64,000 nucleotides of DNA from Gracilariopsis chorda. Its lineage: Eukaryota > Rhodophyta > Florideophyceae > Gracilariales > Gracilariaceae. The DNA lies in the NCBI GenBank assembly GCA_003194525.1, contig NBIV01000086.1:186001-250000 (forward strand), given 5' to 3'. A program made the translations under genes and the position numbers. The notes beneath the pieces are model-generated. The model was not told where the DNA came from. It searched no databases and worked only from the letters and a program-made list of their open reading frames with translations. Within the stretch, counting starts at the first letter, position 1. Each line of letters opens with the position of its first letter. Below, one piece after another: positions 10,853 through 22,980 of this stretch.

Positions 10853-13042
10853 ATGGATATCAGCATGCAAGCAGCAGAACAAGGAGTAGTCGTACGTGGA
10901 TACGAAGGAACCCGAACTGCTACAGTCAGTACTCCTCATGCAGGTGCTGGCCCTCTCCCTGAAGATGTTCCGGGTGGGGGGCCAACCATGATGAGAACAA
11001 TCGTGGTTGATCCGACTGGCCTGTACCCAGTGGAGTCTTAGGTACCGCACTTGGTAGAAGGAATCGTAACCGAAGAGCACGCTGCAGTGACGAGTGCTGC
11101 TGCTGCTGGAGCAGGGGCGACTGCGAATGCCCCAAACAATGCGCAAGTGCGGTACCGACTTCTAAAACCGGCATCCAAACTTGCAGAGAAGGGCACTTTC
11201 CCTCTTCTCTAACCGTACGGGGATCAGCACGACCCGTTTGACATCGGCCTGTTCCTGGATGCAAGGAACTCCACACAGCAAAGCTCAGATCTCAGCGTCA
11301 ACGAGTGGAAGCTCCGAAAGCTCACCTGGGCTCAGAACGCAAAGCGACGTCTGTACTCGGACAACATCCTCCTCAACAGTGGACCATTGATGCAGATTTG
11401 GATGCTCCGCACTCACACAAACATTGAGGAAATGAGACTACGCTTCCTGGAGAGAGAACAACAGGCACGTATTGTACAAGAGCAAGAGATCCAGCAAGCA
11501 CAACAGCAAACAGCTCATGTGTCACCATCACAGTTCGCACAAATGGGACGCATCTTTCTGCCCGATGACTCGGTCAGCTCAGCAGCGTACTGGAAGAACA
11601 AGCGCATGGATTTACAGGCAATCGTAGCACGAAGAGGACCGCCTTCTCTTTTCATTACAATCACCATGATAATCTGGAGAGAGGACATCCAGCGCCTTGG
11701 TATGGATACCAGCAATCGGAGCGCATTTACGGCACAGAGTAACCGCCCTCGACCGTTTGACTGACCTGATCTGATTGCAAGGGTGTACAGCCTGTTCCCA
11801 AACGACTTTATGAAGGACTTGGAGAAGAACTCGGAGCACATCTTTGGATTGAAGTGCCTGGGGCTTGCATCAAAGCTCGAGTTTCAAGAACGCAATGTGC
11901 CTCATCACCACATGCTCGTGTGGCTCGAAGGAGGCGTGATTGAAGACGTTGAGGTGATCGACGAGCTCATTCGTGCAGAACTTCCTCTTCCAAGTGAAGA
12001 CGACGCGTTGCGTGCCCTTATTCGTTCCATGCACAGGCACCGCCACTCCACTTATTGCCGGAATCGCGCTGGGCGTTGCAGGTTTGGATACGACCGCAAC
12101 ATGATTGTGCCGGAGACGTACATTGAAGAAGGCACGAATCGCGTGGTCTACCGCAGAAGAAGGCAACATGACCTTAAGATTGTGCCGTACAACCCAACTC
12201 TGACTCAGAAGTACCGCTCTCATATCAACGTAGAACGCACGCAAGGAGGGGGCGCAGTGGCTTATCTGATGAAATACGCGTTTAAGCAGCCCAAGGCTCC
12301 GGAGGTGGTGCTCAATGTGAGTGGTGCTAGTGAGACAGGCGCACACAACGACCAGCAAAAATAGCCGTAGGGGCAGAATGACATTCGTCCACACATGCCA
12401 GCGAGTGTGGTGGGCGCCGTCATCGCAGCCTGGAGAATTTTCGAGTTTTGAAATGTTCACATCGTACCACAAGTAGAGCAACTGGCCGTCCACTTGGAAG
12501 GAGAGCGACCGTTTCTGCTCAGAGGTCCAAATCAAATTCATTCCACATCGCTGCCGTCTACGTTGGAGAGATACTTTGCAAGGCCCGAAGCATACGCGAA
12601 CCTTGACTACCTTTCGTACTTTGAAAACGTTCGATTGTATCGCACGCGTCCAGCCCGCGTGCTTAACAAATACGACGGAGACAGCACTCAGGCGCCCACA
12701 GACGACTGCGATCCGCCCATGTACGTGGTAGAGCGCACGGAAGACGAGCAGTGCGTCGCAAAGATCAGAGGTGTTTCACCGTTGGAAATTGAGCTCTTTA
12801 CTCTGCGTTTGCTGCCCATGAATCACGGCTCGAGCTCTTATGAAGACGCAAGGACATTCAAAAGACAGCAGTATGGAACGTATCGTGAAACTGCGATTGT
12901 GATCGGACTGCTCGCGGACGGATCCGATTTTGATATTGCATTTCAAGAAGCGGTGCAGATCTGCAGCACGCCCTCCGAGCTACGACGTCTGGTTGTCACA
13001 CTATACCAACAAGGCGCAGACCCAAAAAAAATGGCCGTCTAA
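10853..13042 (+). pseudogene. Helitron H1 Rep (HUH endonuclease), broken
   Basis: The HUH motif reads VPHHHMLVWLEGG near 11899-11930. The tyrosine motif reads AVAYLMKYAFKQP near 12258-12290, with two tyrosines spaced as in Helitron Rep. Upstream is the Helitron_like_N signature GPPSLFITITM. Rep nicks and joins single strands during rolling-circle transposition. Stops include TAG near 11040, TAA near 11211, TGA 11762-11764 in the conserved PFD-x-PDL block, stops near 12362-12370, TGA 12449-12451, and the terminal TAA at 13040-13042. Several of these are shared with H2 or H3. Confidence 0.82.
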
Positions 13043-13079
13043 AACTGGGAGGCGCTATGTAGCGACATACATACAGGAG

Positions 13080-14786
13080 ATGAGCAGCAAAGAAAGCAAG
13101 AAATGGTATCGACGTGTGGTGGAGATCTCAGACCAGCACGGTGGGCGACTGATTCGCGATCACAGCTTCTTCTTCCAACACCTACAGCAGGATCATACAG
13201 CATTGACTGAGGCGAATCGAGCGACAACAACTCGAGACGCGCGAGTGGTGCGAAATTCGTCAACTTTGCAGTCAATGCACCCCATCTTAAAACCTTGCCA
13301 AAGACAAGTCATTGACATCGTCATTGCCGCATTGCAACAACGGCAGGCGCTGCAGGAGCGAACAAGCACTCCTGGAAACGTGTTATTTATGCAAATATCC
13401 GCAGAAACTTGAAAGACATACGTGCTCAACCTCCTTCGTGATATCGAAGAGTCGGAAGGAATGCTCGCCGAAATGACTGCTACAACAGGCATTGAAGCTT
13501 CGTTGTACGAAAGTGGCCGCACTTTAGCCTGCTCCGATTGGGTGTAGCTGATAGGGACAGCACAAACAACACTACAGCCACTTCGTCAAAGTACGGTCCC
13601 CGATCTCAACGTGCAGAACTGCTACGCGAAATACAACTGCTCGTCTTGGATGAGGCGTCCATGCTCTCACAAAACGTCTTCGAACTCATGGATGCAATGC
13701 TCAAAGATCTTCGCTGCAGTGGAATGGAAAACCCGCCTCCCTTTGGGGGCTTGACCATCGTTCTATCCGGCGACTACTCCCAGCTGCTTCCAGTGGTGCC
13801 GCAGGTGTACATGGAGGCCGAGCCAAGTGGAAATGTGAGACGATTGTACACAAAAATTCTCATCGAATTGCCATGGAAGAGTGATCTGTAAAAATTGTGC
13901 TCGGTTCAAGTTCTGTACCTCACCGAACAAGTGCGCCAAGCCGATGATCCGGCATTTGCGTCGCTGTTACGTTCCATTGCACGCAACACAATATCCAACA
14001 ACGCTCCATTACCACTCAGATCTACCGGTGGCATGCAAACCGCCTACAAATTCCTATGAAAGTGGCTCACAACACGACGTAAAGACGATGTGGATCTCAG
14101 CAAAATGCTCATTGCGTCGACAAATCAGTTGGTTGATGAACACAATGGGGTAGCGTTGGATCTGTTTACTGTTGAACGCTTCACTCTTCCTTCAGCTACG
14201 ATGGTACAACCTGACGGTGGACAGAACTCAAAGCGCGACGTCACCAATACCTTTGTTCCCGATTTTGCATATCAGTATGCACCTACTAGAGTACCACCTC
14301 ATAACTTGGATTTGAAGATTAGATTGCCAGTTATGGTCATTCGGAACGTGCTGCATCCCATCTTGGTCAACGGAAAGCTGTTCGTAGTCGTGCATGTCGA
14401 TCATTCATCGATGCAGGTCGCTCAATTCGACAAGTACGGACAGGTGCTGGAACGACAGCTCCTGCATCGTATCGACTTCGAGTTTTCTTTCGCAGACATT
14501 CGCATGATTCGAGAGTAGTTCCCCTTAGTCTCGCGTTGCAAGGACCTTTCAAAAAGGACAGGGAATGGCATGGGATGGCTTGGTTGTAAATGTACGATCC
14601 AACATTTTCTGCGCTGGTGAGTTGTATTTCGCATTGTCGGGCGTTTGAAGGAACGACCATGTGCTGCTCCTACATCACCCCAAGCTTAAACCCGGGAATG
14701 GGCAAAACATTAATCTCATGCCTCTGACCATGGCCAACCCAGTGCTGCCTGAAGCCATTCAGTTCTCTATCCCTCCACAACCGTAA
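13080..14786 (+). pseudogene. Helitron H1 Pif1-type helicase, broken
   Basis: The reading begins MSSKESKKWYRR and runs to FSIPPQP. The Walker A region is destroyed: the GSAGTGKTY of copy H3 reads ISAET, stop, KTY near 13400. The Walker B-like LLVLDEASML and the GDYSQLLPVVP block remain, as does the late part down to LTMANPVLPEAIQFSIPPQP. The helicase would unwind the displaced strand in the 5'-to-3' direction. Frameshifts near 13520 and 14520-14660, plus stops near 13890 and 14058, add to the damage. Confidence 0.82.
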
Positions 14787-14911
14787 TCATATTTCTTGCG
14801 TTCTTCATTCATTGAATTAAGCTACTTGCTTTTTTGCTTTTGCTTTCTCCACCATTTTTTTTCGTTTCACCGTTATTTATCACTCCTCCACCGCGGCTTG
14901 CAGTGCCACCC

Positions 14912-14926
14912 GCGGCCAAAGGCCGC
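14912..14926 (+). repeat. 3'-terminal hairpin of Helitron H1
   Basis: GCGGCC-AAA-GGCCGC is followed by CTCAACACCCC. A GCGGCC-TTC-GGCCGC form lies at the 3' end of the short element at 32597-32611. A related but imperfect site lies at the 3' end of H3 near 41856-41868. Confidence 0.8.
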
Positions 14927-14968
14927 TTGTTCTTTTCTCAACACCCCAATCTTAAACATTTAAATGTT

Positions 14969-15500
14969 TATAAGGAGGGAGCTCTTGATTGAATGGAAGC
15001 AGTGCGCCAATAAACCGCCCTGTATGCCCCTCTAAGCGCTTGCAAAACTCCCATTTGGCGCAACGCCTCCGTACCACTTAAACACTTCAGCAGCACCACC
15101 AAAGCTGCCTCTTTAGTGGCTGGCACTCCCATAATGACTGCAGTGCCAGCCAGTTACAGAAACTAACCTGTCGCGCTTTCCCCTCATTGTCTGGGACTGC
15201 AGTCAATTTATGCACCAACACACAAATCTCTATGGCTCCAGACTGCAGTGCCAGCCAGTTACATAAAGCAACGCGTCGCGCTTTCCCCCCACTGGCTGGC
15301 ACCAATGTCAATTTAGGAACCAACACACAAACCTCTACAGCTCCAGGTACTGTAGGCACCGTGGGGTTCTACAAGTGCTATTGCGAGTGTAAGCGAGCAA
15401 AGTGCTCGGAGAGCCCCCGAACGCTACAAAATCAACAAAGCTACAAAAACGACGAGGCGCGCAGCGCCGCCCGCAGCTGAAGGCCACTTCTACTTGTCCG
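14969..15500 (+). mobile_element. Short non-autonomous Helitron, head to tail with H1
   Basis: About 0.5 kb with the H1-type 5' end (TTGATTGAATGGAAGC, arms 14995-15009 and 15056-15070) and the H1-type 3' end (GCGCGCAGCGCC ... GAAGGCCACTTC near 15457-15490). It contains no coding sequence, which suggests it moved with proteins made by relatives such as H1. Confidence 0.72.
15136..15345 (+). repeat. 105-bp tandem duplication inside the short Helitron
   Basis: Two diverged copies start at 15136 and 15241, each with GACTGCAGTGCCAGCCAGTT. The duplicated part includes CACCAACACACAAA. Confidence 0.75.
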
Positions 15501-17095
15501 TTATCTTAAGTGGTTGTGAAGCACAGATACTTTTAACGCCGATTAGGAAACCGAAGTTGGGTAGGCTTAAATATCGATAAAATAAGAACCCTTCTTGACA
15601 GCTTATATATCAAAAACGACTTATGATACTAGCAACAATAACTATAGTAGATATTTTTCAACGCTTATTAACCACGTTTAGCAAAATGTATTAATCTAGC
15701 TACTTGAAGTACTTTTCCGTAGATGTTCTTGTACTGCATAGTCAAGAAGAATTTTTTTCCTTACTTTTGGAGCTTTTACCGACATTTGTTTTTATAGGTA
15801 ACGTAAAAATCTCTGTTACAAATCTGATGCCTGTTAAATGCCTTAAGAGCCTTTGTCTTTCTGATTAGTATGCTATAAAAATCAAAACACTGCCTTCGCC
15901 CCAGGTGCTTCTATTATTGCCCGCAGCTTCGCGACTTTGCTGCCTTCTCAACATGACATCCACATAAAAGCGCCGCTTTCTGCTACTTTGACATACTCTC
16001 CGCCGATCAGAGCCACTTTGTTTCATTTCATGTACAGGGCGTTGCTGGGACAAACGTTTGCTTACTCAGGAATTCTTCACTGCATGCAAACACCGTAGCC
16101 TTGCCTCTACCGTGCACCAAAGTCTGACTCTAGTCTGCACCATAGCCAGGCTTGTATCTTACAGAGCTCCTGTATCTTCATCTCACCACGCATTCGTGCC
16201 TTAACCACACTTTATTGACTATGGTCACTCTCTGTCTCTACGAAAAGCTTCGGCAACAACCCAACAGCGTACTCTAGAACACTAGCCACCAATGTTTCAC
16301 AAGAAATTAACGAAGTATATCCCGAACCACGCCAAAGGCCATCCAGCCGCTAACAGTGTGTAATACTACCACTATCAATGCAGTTCTAGCAATCCCTACG
16401 GGTCTTGGCTTCAATGTACTCAGACAACAACACAGAACACCGGGGTTACAAGCAGCGAGTTTGCTATCACTGTCTCGACTGCTCGCGTAATCGGTGTGCA
16501 GCACTTTTTTCTTTTAGTTTGAAAGAGAGTACAGATATCTAAAGTGCAGTTATCAGCTCCTTTGGCAAAGTAGGTAATTGTGTTGGAACATAAAAGGGTG
16601 GACAGCTGGCAAGGTAAGTACCGGAACGGGAACCAATTGGGCATTTGATGTAATCCCTAGGATTTGACATATCAACTTAAAACTGGCTCTGATGGGGGAT
16701 TTTTGTCTGCCTTTGGTGACAAGGTGTGTATTCGTTCGACCTGTTCTGTCCATATACCCTACGCAAAATACTAACATAGCCGCGCCACCGTCCCTTTAGG
16801 ATCCAGAAGGGGTCAACTGATGAACAATTATCTACAGTTAGTAACCTCCCTTGGAAGTTCCGTACGGACAAGGAGCACCTTGCTTTGGTTCACAAAAAGC
16901 TTGGTTGGCACTAGAAAATGTAACTCACCGGAAGGTTCTAACTTGCAGCCAGAGGTCTCACTTTTAAGAGTTCGGGGATAGCATCTCTTTTGAGTGGCCT
17001 CGTCTGAAGAATAACTAGAAGAAGAAGAATTAATCACCGTACAAGAAAACTTGAACGAACTGTCCTTACCTATATAGCGTCTAGGTAACCCCGCT
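15501..17095. other. Intergenic DNA upstream of the copia element
   Basis: 15520-15860 is AT-rich with no open frame of note. 16300-17095 may contain the degraded 5' LTR and leader of the copia element (for instance TGTTGGAACATAAAAGG at about 16579), but no matching 3' LTR was found downstream, so this stays unproven. Confidence 0.4.
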
Positions 17096-17971
17096 ATGGA
17101 TTTCAAGAAAGAATATTAGCCCAGACGAATCCCATACCTCAAAGGCAACGCCGACTATTACACATGGCAAATATATGTCAAAGATTTGATGCATTCTTTC
17201 CAATCCCTGCTCGTGCTCACCGAATCGCTCCCAATAGATAGTCTGCTGAGCACCACTCATTCTTGTCAACGAGGGGATGATGCTGACAGCAAGGCACGAT
17301 CTGCAATAGTGCAAATCCTAAGAACACAACCCATTGTGGCTGTGGGAGAGCTACTTGAAAGAGAAACCTGTTCCGCTCTGGAAATGTGGACAAAACTGGA
17401 GTCCACCTACAAAAAGGACAACATGTAACCGAAAATGAATCATCGACAGCGTCTCACGTCTATTACATTTACATACAAGGATGACATACAAAAATATCCG
17501 CTACAACTGGAGACAGTTTTCCTCGAATTCTCTCGGCTTTGCAGCTCACTAACAGAAATAGAACGTACCGTGACATTGCTACGCACACTACCGGACTCCC
17601 CTATGACAATCACGCTACTCGCGGACGTAAAAAATATGGAGTATGGGCAAATGCTCTCCTTAGTTCGTTCTGAGATTGACTTCAGAAAGAACCGCGCATC
17701 TTCAATCATACTCAGAAGAACCGAAGACAAGATGGACACAAAACATCCATACCCTGCTGCACACAAATCTTTCACCCGCATCCGTATAAACCGAAAGCGG
17801 TGGATGGAGAAAGGTGTTGAATGCTGGAAATGTGGTAGGATTGGCCATGTTCGAGCTCAGTGTTGGAAGACGCACAAACAGAAACATAAGGAAAACTTCT
17901 GCTACAGAAATCATAAACAGAGAGGAAGACAAAACCGCTGTACCACTAACGACGCCAGCAATCGCAACTAA
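17096..17971 (+). pseudogene. Copia gag with CCHC zinc knuckle, broken
   Basis: The start is ATG 17096 (MDFKKEY), followed at once by a TAG. The next segment, GNADYYTWQIYVKDLMHSF, has the layout of the UBN2/DUF4219 gag domain. The body continues through EMWTKLESTYKKDNM, a further stop, and a helical segment to the knuckle CWKCGRIGHVRAQCW, which has the C-x2-C-x4-H-x4-C spacing that binds the RNA genome. The C-terminus is basic, ending at the TAA at 17969-17971. Only two stops interrupt an otherwise good gag of about 290 residues. Confidence 0.82.
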
Positions 17972-17989
17972 GACAACGGCTTCACGAGC

Positions 17990-20480
17990 TAGCCAAAATC
18001 GAATGACTAGAGGAAGGATCTCCCAGCTCTAAGATTCATAGAAAAAGCACAAGGTAATTCCAGAAACGGGAGTAATAGACAAGCATGCTTAAACTCTGGA
18101 GCACCGCACATATTGGTAAACGACAAGACCTTGGTTTGGGACTACCAAAAAGCAAAAACGGAACTGTGCGTACATGCGGCCAGCAAACGAAAACTTTGGG
18201 AAACGGTGCATTAATGCTCCCAGTTGGTAATGCAGTCGTACTCTCTGCAACTTACACGCCATTAATCGACTGTAACCTTGTCAACTTTAGTATATAGGAT
18301 AAGTACTTCAACTTTGAGTACTCGAGCTCTATAAGGTTTTCGATGAAAGCTAAAACATCAAAACAAATGCTGTACAAGTCAAAGACGAATAACGAACTCT
18401 ACATTATGGCGGACCCTGTTCCTCCGATACGGGCAGAAGCTGCACTTCCTGCTCCCCAAAACACTGCAAAATACTGGCACTATAAATTCGATCACCACGG
18501 GCACGACAGACTTATGTTATGGGTCAATAAATGCGAAGGAGTTCCACAGTTATCCGAAGCAGAAGTTAACAATATACATTGTCCTCCTTGCATTCAAGCA
18601 GTAACAAAACGATTACCTCTGCAGTACTCAAGGAAGTTGCGGCAAATCTTCTGGAAGTCGTAAACACAGACTTTGCAGTTCTTATCAAACCCCCATCACT
18701 AAAAGAATCCGAATACATGCAAGTACTGTTAAATGCTAACACGCGAGTGGGCTTAGTGTACTTACTCCAATCCAAGGGACAGTTCTTCCAGCCCATAAGA
18801 TCGTACAATTCTCGCGCAGAAAATAGCCTCTCCCCTCACAGGGTATTCTGCGCTCGCCTTGGCGTGCCCGGTGAGAACCGATCCAACAACTTCGTCACAT
18901 GCGCGAAAGAACATGGCATGGTCCAGGCTTTCACCCGACCTTATGCACATCAGTCCAATGGCGCACCTCAAAAAGATAATTCTGGAATTATGGAAAATGG
19001 CCTGTACCTTTTCTTATGCATCCAAGCCTCTCACGGACTTATGGGAAGAAGCCATATCGCACTCCAACTTTCTCTGCAACCGGCTTCCGAGCTCACGCAT
19101 TCGAATGCAGATAACTTTCACCTTATAGTTTGCGGAGAAATCTGACTTCTCAACCTTTCTGAAATTTGGGCAACACGGGGACGCATTCATATACTCTTCC
19201 GACACAACCCCCAATAAGAAGCTAATGCCTCCAGCAGTGTCTGGGTCCTTTTTCAACATGCAAATTTCTGGAGTATTGTACAGGATATACCTTCCCTCCA
19301 TGCGGAAGATTATAATTTCCAGCGTGAAGGGCTTAAAGGTGACCAAGGAACAACTCCATCCTATCAACTACATCCTCGACTTCTCCCCATTACGAAGGCT
19401 AGAAAGTTTAGACAAAGAAAACAAAGAACACCTATACGCTGCTCTTGCCCACGGTATCGCTGCCTAGTAACGCTCCGAAGATTCTGGGAAAGATGGCAAC
19501 ATTGCCGTGAACTTTGACGAAGCTAGAAGTATCCCGGAGTGGGCTGAAGCGATTGACATGGAAATTCATTGCCAAATACGTAAGCGCTGATCCACCAAGC
19601 ATGTTTCGAAAAGCACGATGCATCGTACGCTGAGACATTCGTCGTCTGTACTAAATTCCATCGCAAAAGCCTACACGTACCCGTTGCACTGCTCGAGAGC
19701 ATTTTACTGGCCATTGGCAAAGCTGCCGCACAATCTCGGATTATGGAAACGTTGGGCGTTAGCGATGCCTATCTGTACGGGGATCTGGAGGAACCATTTA
19801 TTATGGAACAACCCCGAAACTCTTCGGGCTCCTCATATGTACCGGGAAAGGTATGTCTTCTACTAAAATCTATGTACTGGGCTAATCAAGGCGGAAGAAT
19901 ATGAACATCCTTGTTACACAAGGAGCTGCTCGGACTTCAATTTTAGCAATCAAGTACGGACAGCCGCGCATATATATACAAGTCCAAAAGCGTCGTGTCA
20001 GACCTGGTGGTAGTAGTTGAGGACATACTAATGTTGTCCAACTCCGGCTTTCTTCTCGAATATTTCAAGAGAGAGATGAAAAAACTATTCCAAGTTAGAC
20101 TTCTTGGTTAAGAAAATTCTTTTATTGTACTGGGAAGTTTTAGGGATAAACATGGTATACAGATCCGGCAGAAAAATTGTGTTGCAAAGATACTAAAGGA
20201 ATATGGGCTACATAACTGCAACATAGCAAAAACTCTGCTACCTAGCCCTTGCAACCCAACTGGTCGCAGCAAAGAAAAGTCGAAACCTACACCGGTGCTT
20301 CACCGCACGTACTGACGAACGGTCGGACATCTAATGTATTTGGGCCTTCCATCAAGGCCAGACATAATGTTTGCATCATCCAAGTTGCGGCAATATACGA
20401 ATGGTGTGGAACCGGACCCATCCACTGCACGCATCGATAGGTTCGAAGAAAGAATGGACAAAGATGCCCAGAAAAACAGT
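17990..20480 (+). pseudogene. Copia pol (protease, integrase, RT), heavily broken
   Basis: A decayed protease site reads LNSGAPHILVNDKTLV near 18090 (DSGA type, Asp lost). The gag-pre-integrase block reads WHYKFDHHGHDRL near 18476. Integrase fragments follow (FTRPYAHQSNG and ALQLSLQPASE regions near 18930-19100). The RT starts at IPEWAEAIDMEIH near 19530, and VSDAYLYGDLEEPF near 19755 carries the first catalytic Asp region. A late block reads YLGLPSRPDIMFASSKL near 20334. Many stops and frame changes are present. The RNase H domain is not seen. Confidence 0.78.
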
Positions 20481-21480
20481 GACGTGGAATCATCGAAAGA
20501 ATCTGACCACTTTATTCCTCCGCATCCAGTGTGGCGAATCCCAGTTATGGATCATGCAATTGTGCTTCCAACTCCTGACATATTCCGCACTTCAGATACG
20601 TTTGAGATACTTGTACAACGAAGGGAGCAAGGGGTGGGTCCAGGAGATCCCATACCTCTACAAGTTCGAGACTTCCCGATTAATCTTAGATTTAGTATAA
20701 AAGTGGAACATGCAACAGATGTAGCCCTCATACTTGACCCTTGAGTAAATCAGGAAGACGGATCACAGGTAGTTCTTGATCACGCTGAGGCGGAAGAAAA
20801 CGAACAGAACTTTCGTGACAGCGATTTTTGTTCATCTCAAGGTAAACTTGACATTGAGAAACAAGGGAATCCTGTGGTGACATACCCCGGAGAGATAGTT
20901 GAGTATGAGGTTTATCTCTCACAGAATTTGCATAATGGAGAGCATGATCAACGAGAAACGCATAGAAGGCGGGACGTCAGTGATATTATCCATGTATCCC
21001 AAGATAAGCAAAGATATTTCGTTCTCTGATATCGTGATGGACAAACAGAAATTTTCATACCAGAGTACTACGAAGATCCTCAAGCAAATGGCTCTACCAA
21101 CAACAGCGAGAACTGTCAAATTGAAGCAGCCTGGCGATCTGATACTTCCAGGAAAGCTGAGGATCAAATGGTTCTGAACAGTTCAGAAAACGAGCTCATT
21201 AATCACCCCACGGACGAGACAGCTACAGGCAGGCATCAATCAGAAGATCTAAGTAGTGTACCACGACTATGAGAAAAAGACACAACAGATAATATCAGAA
21301 ACGATTTTTTGTTGGTCTCACCCAACAAAGACATATCGGAAAGACCCGATAGAGTTCGTCATCTGACAGAAGCAGCTCGACAAGATCCAGACTGATTGGA
21401 AATGCTCAATGACAAGTTACACCACCTACTCAAACCAGGACGCTCATAGTTGCTAGATTATAATCGAAAACACAGAGCTG

Positions 21481-22980
21481 GTGGCTTGGTCTTTGGATGT
21501 CCATCGACCAGTCACGGTACGAGTGATGCACCAGTTCACGTTAGAAACCGATACGCCTATAAATTCTCTTGTACGCAGATTGCCACCAAAATACGACAGG
21601 TTTCTACAACAGGAAATCGAGAAGATGTCAATAGCTGGAATCATCGATCCAAGCTGTTCGCAAAGGTCATTTCCAATTGTCGTCCCTCTTAAAAAGGACA
21701 GCAGGCCTCGATTTTGTGCTGCATACCGAGCTTTAAACTCTGTAATTGACTCAGACCGTTGGTCATTACCCCATATGAATCAAGTGTTTGATGACCTTCG
21801 AGGATGCAATTTCTTTACCACGTTGGATTTGTTTTGAGGATACTGGAAAATACGGATTTCTCCCAGGTGTAAGAAGATGACCACTTTCATCCACCGACAA
21901 GGAATGTACAAGTCTGAGATGATGCTGTTTGGAGTAATGAATGCGTTCTCAATCTTTCAGGGAATGATGGATTCCATCTTGGGACGGGGTGCTTTTGCTG
22001 GCGTTTACACTGGTGATGTTGTTATTTTGTTGTGAACTGTGGCTGAACATATAGTACATGTCATCTATGTACTAAGAATCATTGCAGAACATGGCCTGAA
22101 GCTGACATTATCGAAGTTTCACTTCGCTCAACTTCGAATGGAACTGATAGGACGTGTGGTGGTTTCCAATAGGATAAGTGTGTATATGAAGCACATCCAA
22201 GCGATACGCGAGGCCCCTTTACCAACTACGAAGATGGAGCTCAGAAGCTTTTTAAGACTTGTGGGGTACTGCAGACGCTTCATCAAGGGAATTGCTGAAA
22301 GAGCATCTTTTCTACATGGAGCAACATCGGATAAGAAGAAGCCTAAGTTGTCAGATGATAAAAAGCAAGCATTTGAGTAGCTGAAACTCAAGCTTACATC
22401 GGCACAAGTACTGGCATTTCCAAACGTTGACTTAACCTTTTCTGTCGAGACTGACGCTTCGTCAGTTGCTGTCGCAGCAATCCTTACACAGGAAAAGGAA
22501 GATGGCAAATCTCATACGATTGAATTTTCATTTCGCACCATGAGTGATTTTGAACGCCCGTAGTCCGTTTACGAAAAGGAGGCACTAGCTTTTATGCATG
22601 CGCTGATGTAGTTTCGTATCTAACTATTAGGTTTAGCCCTTTCCAGCTATTCACAGATCACCAAGCATTTAATTATGCGTTTGAAAAGAAAGATATACAT
22701 GGGCGATTCACCAGATGGTTAGATCGACCAGCCAATTATGAATTTTAAATCATCTACTACCCTGGTTCCAAGAACCAAGCTGCTGACTTGCACTCCCAAA
22801 ACGCTCACCAAAAATGTGGTAGTAGTTCGAACAAAGAAGACCCTGCTTTGTCTATCCCTAACCTTCAGGAGACGTCTTTCTCCGGACAAGAGCCATATTA
22901 TGCGAGTATTGGTCGATACATGAGGGGCATGACAATTGAGGAACCAGATGCAAAGATACAGGCAGCCATCAAAAGGAATT
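21481..22980 (+). pseudogene. Gypsy G1 reverse transcriptase and RNase H, broken
   Basis: The RT begins near LPPKYDRFLQQEIEKM and carries the gypsy blocks IIDPSCSQRSFPIVVPLKKD, RFCAAYRALNSVIDSD and FFTTLDLF (first catalytic Asp). The catalytic YxDD box reads VYTGDVVIL, so it has lost an Asp. The connection domain LRSFLRLVGYCRRFIKGIA follows. The RNase H reads LTFSVETDASSVAVAAIL, then YEKEALAFMHAL after a stop, then the LFTDHQAF-type block near 22650. Stops at 21836, near 22034, 22378 and 22561 and frame changes near 22600 and 22750 inactivate it. Confidence 0.8.

Larger units (their letters stand above)
8291..14955 (+). mobile_element. Helitron copy H1 (autonomous-type, decayed)
   Basis: This 6.7-kb rolling-circle transposon starts near GCGTATGAGG, has a 15-bp-arm hairpin at 8320-8395, and ends shortly after a GCGGCC/GGCCGC hairpin and an AACACCCC motif. 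The same ends flank H2, H3 and two short relatives. The roughly 1-kb leader carries a TATA-like GTAAATATAAGCC near 9155. The coding region 9346-14786 encodes a zinc-finger N-terminal region, an HUH Rep and a Pif1-type helicase, all interrupted. A short non-autonomous relative follows head to tail at 14969. Exact termini are uncertain by about 10 bp. Confidence 0.85.
17096..20480 (+). mobile_element. Ty1/copia retrotransposon remnant
   Basis: The order gag, protease, integrase, reverse transcriptase identifies Ty1/copia. All domains are broken. The RT part runs straight into gypsy-like sequence near 20440, so the RNase H end and 3' LTR are missing, deleted or replaced by the neighbouring element. 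Confidence 0.8.
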
